Notes: a model not told the origin generated them from the sequence alone. DNA of 64,000 nt from an uncultured Rivibacter sp. (GCA_946480925.1 CAMLLU010000003.1:1-64000), one strand, 5' to 3'; counted from the first letter of the stretch, positions 50,385 to 59,307 are shown. A program made the numbers and translations.

Positions 50385-50485
50385 AGATTTCGTAGCGAGC
50401 GGGCCGAAGTTGGGTCGAGCACCGCAGCCGTACTCCCGTACGGCGAGGAGCGCAGGCCAAAGATCGGCCCGCGCAGCAGAAAGAC
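50385..50485. repeat. Intergenic foldback element
   Basis: Outer arms near AGCGAGCGGGCCGA (left) and TCGGCCCGCGCAGCAG (right) are partly complementary; inside is a perfect GCCGTAC-TCCC-GTACGGC hairpin (50428-50445). The element fills the gap between the binding-protein and ppnP genes. It looks like another repeat family typical of the order, but only one copy is in this window. Confidence 0.5.
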
Positions 50486-50495
50486 CGTACCTTCT

Positions 50496-50819
50496 TCAGG
50501 CGAAGTGGCAGATGTAGTGGTACGGCTCGTCGCTCACCCGGATCTCGAAGCTCGAATTGCCGGGAACATTGAACGACTGGCCTGCGCCGTAGCGTGTCCA
50601 TTCGCTCTGGCCCGCCAGGCGAACCTCGCAGGCGCCGGCCACGGTTTCCATCACCTCCGGCGCGCTGGTGTTGAAGGTCAGCTCGGCCGGCAGGATCACG
50701 CCCACGCTCTTGCGCGTGCCGTCGGCCAGCTCGATGGTGTGCGAGACGCAGCGGCCGTCGAAGTAGACGTTGGCGCGGGTGGTCACGGTGGCGGTGATCT
50801 TTTCGGTAACAGTGGTCAT
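50496..50819 (-). CDS. ppnP: Pyrimidine/purine nucleoside phosphorylase (PpnP, DUF1255)
   Basis: 107 residues, single cupin domain, family length about 94-107. Distinctive segments are NVYFDGRCVSHTIELADGTRKSVGVILP, FNTSAPEVMETVAGACEVRL, YGAGQSFNVPGNSSFEIRV and PYHYICHF. Homologues (E. coli YaiE) cleave several nucleosides with phosphate. AGGAG lies 9 bases before the ATG. Confidence 0.93.
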   Translation of the reverse strand: MTTVTEKITATVTTRANVYFDGRCVSHTIELADGTRKSVGVILPAELTFNTSAPEVMETVAGACEVRLAGQSEWTRYGAGQSFNVPGNSSFEIRVSDEPYHYICHFA

Positions 50820-51045
50820 GGTCTTGGGCTCCTTTCGATGGGCAGCGATGCTAACTGCAGGCAGCTGCTTCCCTCCGAGGGGGGATGGTTGTGCATACAG
50901 CGGCGCACCAAACTCATCGAACGTTGTCGCCGATCGGCGGCAACGCCTTTCCCCTCGGGAACGACCGGTGTGGTGGTTCTTCGCTGTCAGGCCGCGCTCA
51001 TTGGGAGGTCGGTCGTCTCCCCGAGGGCCTTCTTCTGCCGTTGCT

Positions 51046-51486
51046 TCAGCGCACCCGCGCTGCGTTGTCGGTCATCGACTTGGCAAAGCCGCGGGCGGTC
51101 TGCGCCAGCACCCCTTCGACGATGCCCCGCCGGTCAACGTCGGTGAGACCCGGGTTCAGGAACTGCATGCTCGACAGGTAGGCATGCTCCTGCAGCGCGC
51201 GGCCATCGGGCAGGCGCCGCTGCAGGCCCATCAGCACATAGACCGCCTCACGGCCGTCCGCCGCCTGATGGCGGTCGGCCAGTACGTGGATCGCATAGGC
51301 CTTGGGGTTGAATGTGCGGTCGAACTCGGGCGGCAGGGCCTTGCTCACCGCCTGGCGCGCCTGTTCCTGCGTGAGCGGCACGTGCGTGAGGCTGATGTTG
51401 AGTTCGGCCGCCTGTGCTGCCGCGGCCAGCCCGAGGGGCAGCAGCAGGGCGGGGAGCTTTTTCGTCAAGAGCGAAGAGATGTTCAT
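51046..51486 (-). CDS. Secreted hypothetical protein
   Basis: 146 residues with a signal peptide (KLPALLLPLGLAAAAQAAE). The mature part is mostly polar, with LTQEQARQAVSKALPPEFDRTFNPKAY and FLNPGLTDVDRRGIVEGVL. I do not recognise the family. It is divergent from the HExxH protein gene, 129 bases away. ATG at 51486 begins the signal peptide; the longer frame upstream is antisense to that gene. Confidence 0.55.
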   Translation of the reverse strand: MNISSLLTKKLPALLLPLGLAAAAQAAELNISLTHVPLTQEQARQAVSKALPPEFDRTFNPKAYAIHVLADRHQAADGREAVYVLMGLQRRLPDGRALQEHAYLSSMQFLNPGLTDVDRRGIVEGVLAQTARGFAKSMTDNAARVR

Positions 51487-51615
51487 CGTCGACGCGAGGC
51501 GTTCGGAAATGGGATGCCAAGACGATAGCCCATCGAGCGCTGCGGCTTCAATCGGCAGGGCAGGGCTGCAGGGCGTGCGTGCTATGGTCGCCGCCTTCAC
51601 AACGAAGGGGCGCGC

Positions 51616-52626
51616 ATGGGCCAGGTCGTGATCGTGTGGTGGCGCGGCGCACTGCTGGCCGCGGCGGTGCTGCTGTGGAGCCTGGTGCGCCCGGCATGGG
51701 CCGCCGACATCGCGTTCACGGCCGGCACCAACCTGCGCCTGGCCAGCGTGGCCGAAGGTGCCGCGGCATTGAGCGCACGCGACGAATGGCTGCAGCTGTG
51801 CAGCGACTGGCACCGCGCGGCGCTGTTGCGCGGCCGCGCGCCCAATACCGAAGCGGCGCTGCGGGCCATGCTCGCCAAGGCGGCGCTGGCATGGACGCCG
51901 CAGGAAGCCGCTCGCCTGGAGGCTTCGGCCCGGCGCCTGGCGCCGCGCTTCGACGCGCTGCGCGTGCCGTTGCCGGAGCAGGTGCTGCTGATCAAGACGG
52001 ACGGCAGCGAAAGCGCCGGTGCACCGCATACCCGCGCCGATGCCGTGATGCTGCCGGCCAAGGCGCTGCCGCCCACCGAGCAGGGGCTCGACTACCTGCT
52101 CGCGCACGAGCTGTTCCACGTGATGTCGCGCCGCTCGTCAGCACTGGCAACGCGCCTGTATGCGCTGATCGGCTTCGAGCCGGTGCCCGAATTCAGCTGG
52201 CCCGATGAGCTGCAGGCGGTGCGCATCGTCAACCCCGACGCGCCGCACCACCGCCATGCGATGCGGCTGCCGCGAGGCGCCGAGGGCAAGGGCCATGACG
52301 AGGTGCTGCTGATGCCCCTCCTGGTGGCGAAGCGGCCGGTGAATTTCGAGGCGGGCGAGAGCTTCTTCGACGTGCTGGAGCTCACGCTGGTGGAAGTGGT
52401 GCCCGAAGCCGGCGCTAGCCGGCCGCGCCGCGCGGTGAATGGCAAGGTCGCGACCGCGTCGCCGGCATTGACCAAGGCTTACATGGACCGCCTGGGCGGC
52501 AATACCGGCTACGTGATCCACCCGGAGGAGACGATGGCCGACAACTTCGCCTTCCTGGCTGCCGGCGTCAAGGTGCGCCAGCCCGCGCTGCTGGAGCGCA
52601 TCGAGGCGGTGTTCAAGTCGCAGTGA
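51616..52626 (+). CDS. Periplasmic protein with HExxH zinc-metallopeptidase motif
   Basis: 336 residues with a signal peptide (LLAAAVLLWSLVRPAWAAD). DYLLAHELFHVMSR contains HELFH (HExxH) near residue 165, and a later HPEETMADNFAFL (about residue 300) offers a Glu third ligand, the layout of a gluzincin-like protease. The rest is not recognised. No partner gene is adjacent except the divergent secreted protein. ATG at 51616. Confidence 0.7.
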   Translation: MGQVVIVWWRGALLAAAVLLWSLVRPAWAADIAFTAGTNLRLASVAEGAAALSARDEWLQLCSDWHRAALLRGRAPNTEAALRAMLAKAALAWTPQEAARLEASARRLAPRFDALRVPLPEQVLLIKTDGSESAGAPHTRADAVMLPAKALPPTEQGLDYLLAHELFHVMSRRSSALATRLYALIGFEPVPEFSWPDELQAVRIVNPDAPHHRHAMRLPRGAEGKGHDEVLLMPLLVAKRPVNFEAGESFFDVLELTLVEVVPEAGASRPRRAVNGKVATASPALTKAYMDRLGGNTGYVIHPEETMADNFAFLAAGVKVRQPALLERIEAVFKSQ

Positions 52627-52650
52627 AGCCGGGCTCCCGAGGCCGGCGCT

Positions 52651-53044
52651 TCATTGACTCGACATCGTGGTGTAGCGACGCCGCATCTCCTCGGGCGTCA
52701 CTTCCTCGATCGAATGGCCCAGCAGCCACTCGTGGCCGAACGGGTCGCGAATGCGGCACGAGCGTTCGCCATAGAACTCGTCGGCTGGCGGGCGCACCAT
52801 CGTTGCGCCAGCTTCGATGGCGCGCTGGGCAGCCGCGTCGACGTTGTCCAGGTGCAGGTGGATCACGCGCGACCGGTTGTCGCTTTCAGCCGGCGCACGG
52901 ATGTCGCACTCCGGAAACTCGTCGCACAGCATCAGCACGGCCGGGCCCAGCTGCAGCTCGGCATGGCCGATGCGCCCGCTGGGCTCGGTGAGCCGGAAGC
53001 GCTCGGTCGCACCGAAGGCCTGCTCGTAGAAGCGGATCGCCCCT
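52651..53044 (-). pseudogene. VOC-family (glyoxalase/PhnB-like) gene, 5' end missing
   Basis: About 130 codons remain, ending at a TGA at 52651. The residual protein reads GAIRFYEQAFGATERFRLTE, then GRIGHAELQLG, DNVDAAAQRAIEAGATMV and RIRDPFGHEWLLG, so it is a VOC/glyoxalase-fold protein with the C-terminal half and much of the core intact. About 25 N-terminal residues and the start codon are absent, and the sequence runs straight into a reverse transcriptase fragment at about 53036-53044. The AraC regulator downstream may once have controlled it. Confidence 0.85.
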
Positions 53045-54099
53045 TGGGCGTGCCTGTGCTGGAAGACAAGATCGTCCAGCGCGCATCGGCCGAAGTCCTC
53101 AATGCCATCTACGAGCAGGACTTCTTGGGCTTCAGCTACGGCTTCCGACCCGGCAAGAGCGCGCACAACGCGCTGGATGCCGTGGCGGTGGGAGTGGGCA
53201 TCAGACGGGTGAGCTTCATCCTCGATGCGGACCTCAGCAAGTTCTTCGACACGATCGAGCACGACTGGCTGGTGCGCTTCATCGAGCATCGCGTCGCCGA
53301 CACGCGCGTCGTGCGGCAGATCAAGAAATGGCTGCACGCGGGCGTACTGGAAGACGGACGGGTCACGCGCAGTGATGTGGGGACGGTGCAAGGCGGCAGC
53401 CTCAGTCCACTGCTGGCCAACATCTACCTGCACTACGCGTTCGACCTGTGGGCTGAGCAATGGCGAGGGCGCCATGCCCGAGGCGAGGTGATCATCGTGC
53501 GCTATGCCGATGATTGGCTTGCCGGATTCCAGTACCGCGATGATGCCGTGCGCTTCCAGCGCGCGGTGACCGAGCGGCTGGGCCAGTTCGGGCTGGCACT
53601 CCACGAGACCAAGACGCGGCTGATCGAGTTCGGGCGCTTCGCGCGCGAGGACCGACGCCGCCGAGGACAAGGCAAACCGCAGACGTTTGACTTCCTGGGC
53701 TTCACGCATTGCTGCGGGCAGACCGGGAAGGGCAAGTTCATGGTGCTGCGGCTGACCAGTGCCAAGCGCATGAGAGCGAAGCTGCAGGCACTCAAGCTGG
53801 AGTTGCGCAGGCGCATGCATCGGCCCATCCCCGAGCAGGGCGAGTACCTGCGAGCGGTGGTTGCCGGGCACGCGCGCTACTTCGGCGTGCCGGACAACGG
53901 CGCGCGCTTGCTCACGTTCCGCTTCCAGGTCGCCCGGCTGTGGCATCGCACCTTGTGCCGCCGCAGTCAGACGGCTCATGTGAGCTGGAAGCGCATGTAT
54001 CGACTCATCGACCACTGGTTGCCTCGACCTCACATCTGCCATCCCTACCCGAATCAGCGTCTGATCGTCACGACCCGAGGCAAGAGCCGTGTGCGGTAG
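53036..54099 (+). pseudogene. Group II intron reverse transcriptase/maturase, N-terminus missing
   Basis: About 350 residues remain, starting at RPLGVPVLEDKIVQRA. Later blocks are all present: FLGFSYGFRPGKSAHNALDA, DADLSKFFDTIEHDWL (first catalytic Asp), TVQGGSLSPLLANIYL, VRYADDWLAGF (catalytic YADD), LHETKTRLIEFG and FDFLGFTHCCG, then the maturase X domain. No HNH endonuclease follows. Missing are the first RT blocks. The open frame continues to the left, but that part is antisense to the VOC gene. The stop TAG lies inside domain V. It cannot support mobility of its own intron. Confidence 0.88.
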
Positions 54100-54152
54100 C
54101 TCCGCATGCACGGATCTGTTGAGGGGGTGTCGGGTGACTGGCATCTCTACTC
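53036..54152 (+). mobile_element. 5'-truncated group II intron
   Basis: Holds the 3' part of a group II intron: an intron reverse transcriptase lacking its N-terminus (53036-54099), domain V (54084-54117; CCGTG/CACGG and GCGG/CCGC stems with a TAGC-type loop) and a domain VI-like stem to about 54152. The whole 5' ribozyme half (domains I-III) is gone. The right boundary is estimated from the CTACTC end typical of these introns. Confidence 0.8.
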
Positions 54153-54244
54153 AGACGGTTGAACAGTCAGCGTGCAGGCTAGCGGCCGGCGCAGTGACCG
54201 TCTTGTAGATTTTTTCGCGCGGGTCTCTGGTCGCAGGTCACTGC

Positions 54245-55063
54245 TCACTCCGCAACAGCCACGTGCGAAGGCTGGTCGGGTGCTGCCGGGCGGTACTGCG
54301 ACGGGTTCAAGCCCGACAGTGCGCGGAACTCGTGCACGAGGTGGGCCTGGTCGTGGTAACCGCCTGCGGCAGCGAGTTCGGCCCAGCCCTCGCTGCGCCC
54401 GCCGGCGGCCTGCTGCAGCACGTGCCGGAAGCGCAGCACGCGGGCGTAACGCTTCGGCGTGAGCCCCACCGCCGCGCTGAAGCGTGCGATGAAGCGCGAT
54501 GCGGCCAGGCCGCTGGCTTCGTGCAAAGCGGCGATGCGCGTGTCGCCATGCGTTGCATGCAGCCGGTGCAGCGCTTGCCGCACGGCGGCATCGGGCAGTG
54601 CGAGCGGGTCCAGGCGCTCACGCAGTGCGGCTTCGAGACAGTCGAGCCGCTGCTGGGGTGACGCCGCGGCCAGCAGCCGTTCGCGCAGGCGACGTGCCTG
54701 CCAGCCCCACAGGTCTTCGAGCGCAGCGTGTCGTTCCACGAGTTCACCTGCCGGCAGGCCAAGCAGTGCCGCGGCGGCACCGGCGCGGAAGTGCGCGCCG
54801 ACGGCCAGCGAGGGCCGCGATGTGTCGATGACGAAATAGCGCGTGCCGGCGCCGCTGGCCAGCATGGCGGGCAGATGCTGGCCGCGTGGGTCGTGAACGT
54901 CGGCGTAGCGGGTGATGTGTTCGCTCGCCAGGTGGATCACCAGGTCCACGCGCCCGGCGGGCAGGGTGCGCTCGCGTGCGTGCGGCTTGGCTTCGCGCTC
55001 GACGTGCCAAAGGCATTCGATCAGCGCATCGAGCGGGGGCGCGGGCGTGCGGCGCAGCAGCAT
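54245..55063 (-). CDS. AraC family transcriptional regulator with DUF6597-type N-terminus
   Basis: 272 residues. The N-terminal domain (PPLDALIECLWHVEREAKPHARERTLPAGRVDLVIHL) fits DUF6597; the C-terminal double helix-turn-helix includes IAALHEASGLAASRFIARFSAAVGLTPKRYARVLRFRHVL and GGYHDQAHLVHEFRALSGLNPSQYR. Such regulators are often next to VOC or PhnB genes, which fits the broken neighbour. The target is unknown. Confidence 0.88.
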   Translation of the reverse strand: MLLRRTPAPPLDALIECLWHVEREAKPHARERTLPAGRVDLVIHLASEHITRYADVHDPRGQHLPAMLASGAGTRYFVIDTSRPSLAVGAHFRAGAAAALLGLPAGELVERHAALEDLWGWQARRLRERLLAAASPQQRLDCLEAALRERLDPLALPDAAVRQALHRLHATHGDTRIAALHEASGLAASRFIARFSAAVGLTPKRYARVLRFRHVLQQAAGGRSEGWAELAAAGGYHDQAHLVHEFRALSGLNPSQYRPAAPDQPSHVAVAE

Positions 55064-55143
55064 GGCCGGGCCATGCTACGCCGGTGTGGTGGGAGGAGGT
55101 AACTGGTGGCGGGCCTGGAGCGGCCCGCCATGAGCCGCGGGAC

Positions 55144-55302
55144 TCAGCGCTTCTGGTCGAGTTGACGGGCGCGGGCCATGCTGCGGCGGTCGCTGCCGAT
55201 GGCGGGGATGTAGAAGGGCTCGAACTTGCGGCCCTTGTCCTGCATCGGTTCGAAGCGGTGGTCCTTGCTCGGCGGCAGATCGGTATGAGGTGTCTTCGGC
55301 AT
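55144..55302 (-). CDS. Small 52-residue hypothetical protein
   Basis: Starts MPKTPHTDLPPSKDHRFEPM and ends RSMARARQLDQKR. It is charged and Pro-rich at the start, with no signal or membrane segment. The composition and clear stop suggest a real small gene but I do not recognise it. ATG at 55302. It is 80 bases from the AraC start. Confidence 0.5.
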   Translation of the reverse strand: MPKTPHTDLPPSKDHRFEPMQDKGRKFEPFYIPAIGSDRRSMARARQLDQKR

Positions 55303-55430
55303 GTTGGGGGCCTCTTGCCTGTGTCGGCAGTGGGCACAACGGACCTTACCTCGCGCGGGATGACATCGGCTGCGTGACAACGCGCATCGGATGTAGTTTT
55401 TGTCTCGAACATCGCGCAACACGTATCGAT

Positions 55431-55519
55431 GCGTCGCCGCAAGGCGACGCATTGGAGGTGCATCGCGTTGATCTGTCGCCCAGTGGCGACGCTTCATGCG
55501 ACGTCGCCGATCAGCGACG
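55431..55519. promoter_or_regulatory. Triple palindrome operator GTCGC-N6-GCGAC
   Basis: Three copies of the same 16-base palindrome: 55433-55448, 55475-55490 and 55503-55518. The middles differ (CGCAAG, CCAGTG, CGATCA) but every half-site is identical. Centre spacing is 42 and 28 bases. A weak promoter, TTGTCT (55400) and TATCGA (55424), lies just upstream, so the first site would overlap the start of transcription of the MFS gene. Confidence 0.65.
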
Positions 55520-55605
55520 CAATGTGTGAGGCGCGTGATGATTTCCGCACGGCGATGGCGCCTGCGGTGCTCCTCGACAATGCGCGCTCCACTTTGGCTG
55601 AGCCC

Positions 55606-56832
55606 ATGCAACACGAGGCCGACTCCCGCTACGCCGCCTTCCGCCTGCTAATTGCATTGGCGCTCATGACCATCGGCAGCGCCGCGATGTACGTGGTGGC
55701 GGTGGTGCTGCCCGCGGTGCAGGCCGAGTTCGGCGTGGCGCGTGCCGACGCATCGCTGCCTTACACGCTGATGCTGCTGGGCTTCGGCGTGGGCGGCATC
55801 GTGATGGGCAAGCTGGCCGATCGCTACGGCGTGATGGTGCCGGTGCTCATCGGCTCGGTGGGTTTGTGCGCGGGCTACCTGCTCTCGGGCTTTGCCGGCA
55901 ACGTGGGCGTGTTTGCCATTGCGCACGGCGTGCTGCTCGGACTCTTCGGCTGCTCGGCCACCTTCGCGCCGCTGGTGGCCGACACCTCGTTGTGGTTCGT
56001 GCGCCGGCGCGGCATTGCGGTGGCGGTGTGCGCGAGCGGCAACTACCTCGCGGGCACCATCTGGCCGCCCATCGTGCAGCACTTCGTCGAAAGCGTCGGC
56101 TGGCGCCACACCTACATCGGCCTCGGCGTCTTCTGCCTGCTGATGCCGCTGCTGGCCCTGTGGCTGAAGCCGCGGCCACCGGCCGCCGTGGCCGCAGCGC
56201 CGAAGCCGGGGCAGGGCGCCGTGCCGTCGACGCGTCCGTTCGGCCTGTCGATGAACCAGGCGCAGGTGCTGCTGTGCATTGCCGGCGTGGCCTGTTGCGT
56301 GGCGATGTCGATGCCGCAGGTGCACATCGTGGCCTACTGCGGCGACCTCGGCTACGGTGCCGCGCGCGGCGCCGAGATGCTGTCGCTGATGCTGGGCTTC
56401 GGCATCGTGAGCAGGCTGGTCTCGGGCGCCATCTGCGACCGCATCGGCGGCCTGCGCACGCTGTTGCTGGGCTCGGTGCTGCAGGGCGTGGCGCTGCTGC
56501 TGTTCCTGCCCTTCGATTCGCTCACTTCGCTGTACGTGATCTCGGCGCTGTTCGGGCTCTTCCAGGGCGGCATCGTGCCGTCCTACGCCATCATCGTGCG
56601 CGAGCACTTTCCGCCCGCCGAAGCCGGCACGCGCGTGGGTGCCGTGCTCACCAGCACGCTGTTCGGCATGGCGCTGGGCGGCTGGATGTCGGGCAAGGTG
56701 TTCGACCTCACCGGCTCGTACGAGGCAGCCTTCGTGAACGGCGTGGCGTGGAACGTGCTGAACCTTGGCGTGGCGCTGCTGCTGATGTACCGCGTGCGCC
56801 TGCGCGTGGCCGGTCAGTACCCGATCTCGTAG
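55606..56832 (+). CDS. MFS transporter (monocarboxylate/oxalate-formate-like)
   Basis: About 408 residues and 12 membrane segments, with a central loop of about 30 residues rich in Ala and Pro. A loop GIVMGKLADRYGVMVPV is the MFS motif A form. The layout resembles OFA-type carriers. ATG at 55606 is chosen because the membrane domain follows at once; ATGs at 55558 and 55522 are possible and none has a ribosome binding site. Its last 19 bases overlap the convergent gspB gene. Confidence 0.8.
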   Translation: MQHEADSRYAAFRLLIALALMTIGSAAMYVVAVVLPAVQAEFGVARADASLPYTLMLLGFGVGGIVMGKLADRYGVMVPVLIGSVGLCAGYLLSGFAGNVGVFAIAHGVLLGLFGCSATFAPLVADTSLWFVRRRGIAVAVCASGNYLAGTIWPPIVQHFVESVGWRHTYIGLGVFCLLMPLLALWLKPRPPAAVAAAPKPGQGAVPSTRPFGLSMNQAQVLLCIAGVACCVAMSMPQVHIVAYCGDLGYGAARGAEMLSLMLGFGIVSRLVSGAICDRIGGLRTLLLGSVLQGVALLLFLPFDSLTSLYVISALFGLFQGGIVPSYAIIVREHFPPAEAGTRVGAVLTSTLFGMALGGWMSGKVFDLTGSYEAAFVNGVAWNVLNLGVALLLMYRVRLRVAGQYPIS

Positions 56833-57551
56833 CGGTAGTCCTTGTAGCGCAGCACGGCGGACTTGAGCTTGATCTGCTCGAGCACCAGGCCGGGCAACGG
56901 CTTGTCGCCTTCGTGGACGATGGAGCCGTTGATCACCACGAACCGCTTGGCCGGGTCTTCCGAATACACCGAGCCGCCGATGGAAAGTTGCGGCAGCTCA
57001 CGCTGGATGTGGCCCGGCAGCTCGTGCCGCGCGTAGATGCGGCTGCTGCCCGCATCGGCCTGCGGTGGTTGCTGGGTCGCTGCTGCGGGCGGTGCATTCG
57101 GTGGTGGCGCGCTCTGTGCAGTGTTCTGCGGCGCTCTCGCATGCATGTCGGCACCCGTCTCACGGGGCGGCGGATGGTGCGGCGCTTGAGGCTCGGCAGG
57201 CAATTGCAGCGGCGGCGCCGGCTCGAGCGCGGGTGCGACCGCAACACCCGGTGGCTGGGCCTGCGGCATGGGCGGGGCATGGTTCGGAGGTGGCGGTGGT
57301 GCCTCGGCCATGGCAGAGGGGGGCGGCCCGTGCGGCGGTTCCGAGCGGTTCAGCAACTGCCACAGCAGCCACGCGATCAAAGCCAGCAACAGTGCCACCA
57401 CCATCCACACGAGCGGTGGCGTGCCGCGCCGTTCGTCACCGGCATCCGCGTCGTCGTCGGCCACCGGCACGGGTTGCGCATGGATGTCGGGTACCGCGCC
57501 GCGCTCGCGTTCGGAGTCGGCTCGTCTCAGGGCATCGAGGATGTAGGACAT
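56814..57551 (-). CDS. gspB: Type II secretion assembly protein GspB (ExeB-like)
   Basis: 245 residues. N-terminus MSYILDALRRADSERERGAVPDIH is the conserved start of this family, then one membrane segment (PLVWMVVALLLALIAWLLWQLL), a Pro/Ala-rich linker of about 80 residues and the C-terminal GspB domain (ELPGHIQRELPQLSIGGSVYSEDPAKRFVVINGSIVHEGD and KDYRYEI). With GspA it links peptidoglycan to insertion of the type II secretin. It follows gspA by 16 bases. Confidence 0.9.
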   Translation of the reverse strand: MSYILDALRRADSERERGAVPDIHAQPVPVADDDADAGDERRGTPPLVWMVVALLLALIAWLLWQLLNRSEPPHGPPPSAMAEAPPPPPNHAPPMPQAQPPGVAVAPALEPAPPLQLPAEPQAPHHPPPRETGADMHARAPQNTAQSAPPPNAPPAAATQQPPQADAGSSRIYARHELPGHIQRELPQLSIGGSVYSEDPAKRFVVINGSIVHEGDKPLPGLVLEQIKLKSAVLRYKDYRYEIGY

Positions 57552-57567
57552 CGTTCTCTCTCGTGCG

Positions 57568-59307
57568 TCAGTTCGAGGCCGTCTCGACCTGCAGGTGCGG
57601 TTCTTCGACGCCGGTGGCGCGGTTGAGCAGCATCAGCGTCACCGGGCCGGCCAGACCGTCGGGCTTGAGGCCTTGCGCAAGCTGAAAGGCGTGCAGGCGT
57701 GCTTTCAACGCGGCGTCCATCGTGGCCTGGCTTGCGGCCGGTGCCGGCGGCTTGCCTTCGAAGCGCGCCAGGTGCGTGGCCAGCCATTGCGCGGCCGGGC
57801 CGGAGTCGCCATCACTGATCTTCCTGGCCCAGGCGGGCGGCGTGCGCCACAGCGTGGCGAACTCGCCGCGCCACACGCTGGCCAGCGAGCTGAGCGGCAG
57901 CGTGTGCGACACACCACCGGTGCGCAAGGTGGCGCTCTGTTTCGTGAGGCCGGTGAGCAGCACGTAGACGGGTTTGCCGTCCTCGTCGCGCAGCGTGAGG
58001 ATGCCCGGGCGATCGAGCTGGCGCACCAGCGCGAGCCCGCCGCTGCTCCTGAAGCATTGCAGCTGCTGGCGCCCCACGGCCTGGCACGGTTCGGTTTCGT
58101 TGGCGGCCAGGGGCACCTTCCACAATGAGGCCAGTTCGCGCCAGGCCTCTTTCTCGTTGCGTTGATGTGGCTTGAAGCCGGCTGCAGAGGCAGCGCTTGC
58201 AGCAGGTACGGCAGAGGCGGCCACCGGCACCGCACTGGCCGCGGCCACGGGCACTGCTGGTAGTGCCGCAGCAGGCTTGGCTGCCGCAACTGCCGAAGCG
58301 GCCGAGACGGCCGAAGCCACCGGCGCCACGCTGGCCGCCGCCAGCGTGACCGGCGCCGCGCCACGATCCATGGCCCAGCTGACGATGCCGAACAGCGCCG
58401 CTCCCGCCACCACCCCGAGCCCACCGAGCACGGCCGCGCGCCCATAGCCGAAGGCAGCCCACGCCGGTGCGGCGGGTGCCGCCTCCACGGCGCCGAACAC
58501 TTCCTTCGCGGCCTTTTCGACCACCTCGCGATCGACGCGGTTGCGCCCGCTGGCATAGGCGCCCAGCAGCGCGCGGTCGCACAGCAGGTTGATGCGCCGC
58601 GGTATGCCGCGCGAGAGCTGGTGGATGCGTCGCCGTGCCTGGCGGTCGAAGGGCATCGTGCTGGTGAGGCCCGCCACGGCGAGGCGGTGCCGCACGTACT
58701 GCACCGTTTCGCGTTCGGAGAGCGCCTCGAGGTGAAAGCGGGCGATCACGCGCTGTGCCAACTGCTCGAGCTCGGGCCGCGCCAGCATCGTGCGCAACTC
58801 GGGCTGGCCGATCAGGATGATCTGCAGCAGCTTGCGTTCGCTGGTCTCGAGGTTGGTGAGCAGGCGCAGCTGCTCGAGCACGTCGGTCGAGAGGTTCTGT
58901 GCCTCGTCGATGATGAGCACGTTGTTCTGCCCGACCGCGTGGGTCTTGAGCAGGAACTCGTTGAGCGGATCGAGGTAGTCCTTGATGGTGGCGACGCCCG
59001 GGCCGTCGTGATGCACCGGGATGCGGAACTCGTCGCAGATGGTCTTGAGCAGCTCCTCGACCGTGAGCTTGGGGTTGAAGATGTAGGCGACGTTGCAGCG
59101 CTTGGGGATCTTCTCGAGGAAGCAGCGGCACACGGTGGTCTTGCCCGCGCCGATCTCGCCCGACAGCAGCACGAACCCGCCGCCACCGCGCAGGCCGTAC
59201 AGCAGGTGGGCGAGCGCTTCGCGGTGCCGCTCGCTCATGAACAGGTAGCGAGGGTCGGGCGCGATGGAGAAGGGCTCGTGGCGAAGGCCGAAGAACTGCG
59301 CGTACAT
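57568..59307 (-). CDS. gspA: Type II secretion ATPase GspA (ExeA-like) with peptidoglycan-binding domain
   Basis: 579 residues. The N-terminal AAA+ ATPase has GEIGAGKTTVCR (Walker A), NVLIIDEAQNLS (Walker B) and RGIPRRINLLCDRALL; a membrane segment lies near residue 295 (VLGGLGVVAGAALFGIVSWAM), an Ala-rich linker follows, and the C-terminus is a peptidoglycan-binding type 1 domain (LKARLHAFQLAQGLKPDGLAGPVTLMLLNR). ExeA uses this to open the wall for the secretin. GspB follows. The rest of the type II system is not in this window. Confidence 0.92.
   Translation of the reverse strand: MYAQFFGLRHEPFSIAPDPRYLFMSERHREALAHLLYGLRGGGGFVLLSGEIGAGKTTVCRCFLEKIPKRCNVAYIFNPKLTVEELLKTICDEFRIPVHHDGPGVATIKDYLDPLNEFLLKTHAVGQNNVLIIDEAQNLSTDVLEQLRLLTNLETSERKLLQIILIGQPELRTMLARPELEQLAQRVIARFHLEALSERETVQYVRHRLAVAGLTSTMPFDRQARRRIHQLSRGIPRRINLLCDRALLGAYASGRNRVDREVVEKAAKEVFGAVEAAPAAPAWAAFGYGRAAVLGGLGVVAGAALFGIVSWAMDRGAAPVTLAAASVAPVASAVSAASAVAAAKPAAALPAVPVAAASAVPVAASAVPAASAASAAGFKPHQRNEKEAWRELASLWKVPLAANETEPCQAVGRQQLQCFRSSGGLALVRQLDRPGILTLRDEDGKPVYVLLTGLTKQSATLRTGGVSHTLPLSSLASVWRGEFATLWRTPPAWARKISDGDSGPAAQWLATHLARFEGKPPAPAASQATMDAALKARLHAFQLAQGLKPDGLAGPVTLMLLNRATGVEEPHLQVETASN

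Noticed and set aside
52654..53035. N-terminal extension of the intron reverse transcriptase frame
   Set aside because: These codons are antisense to the VOC gene and show no reverse transcriptase blocks; the real enzyme lost its N-terminus by deletion.
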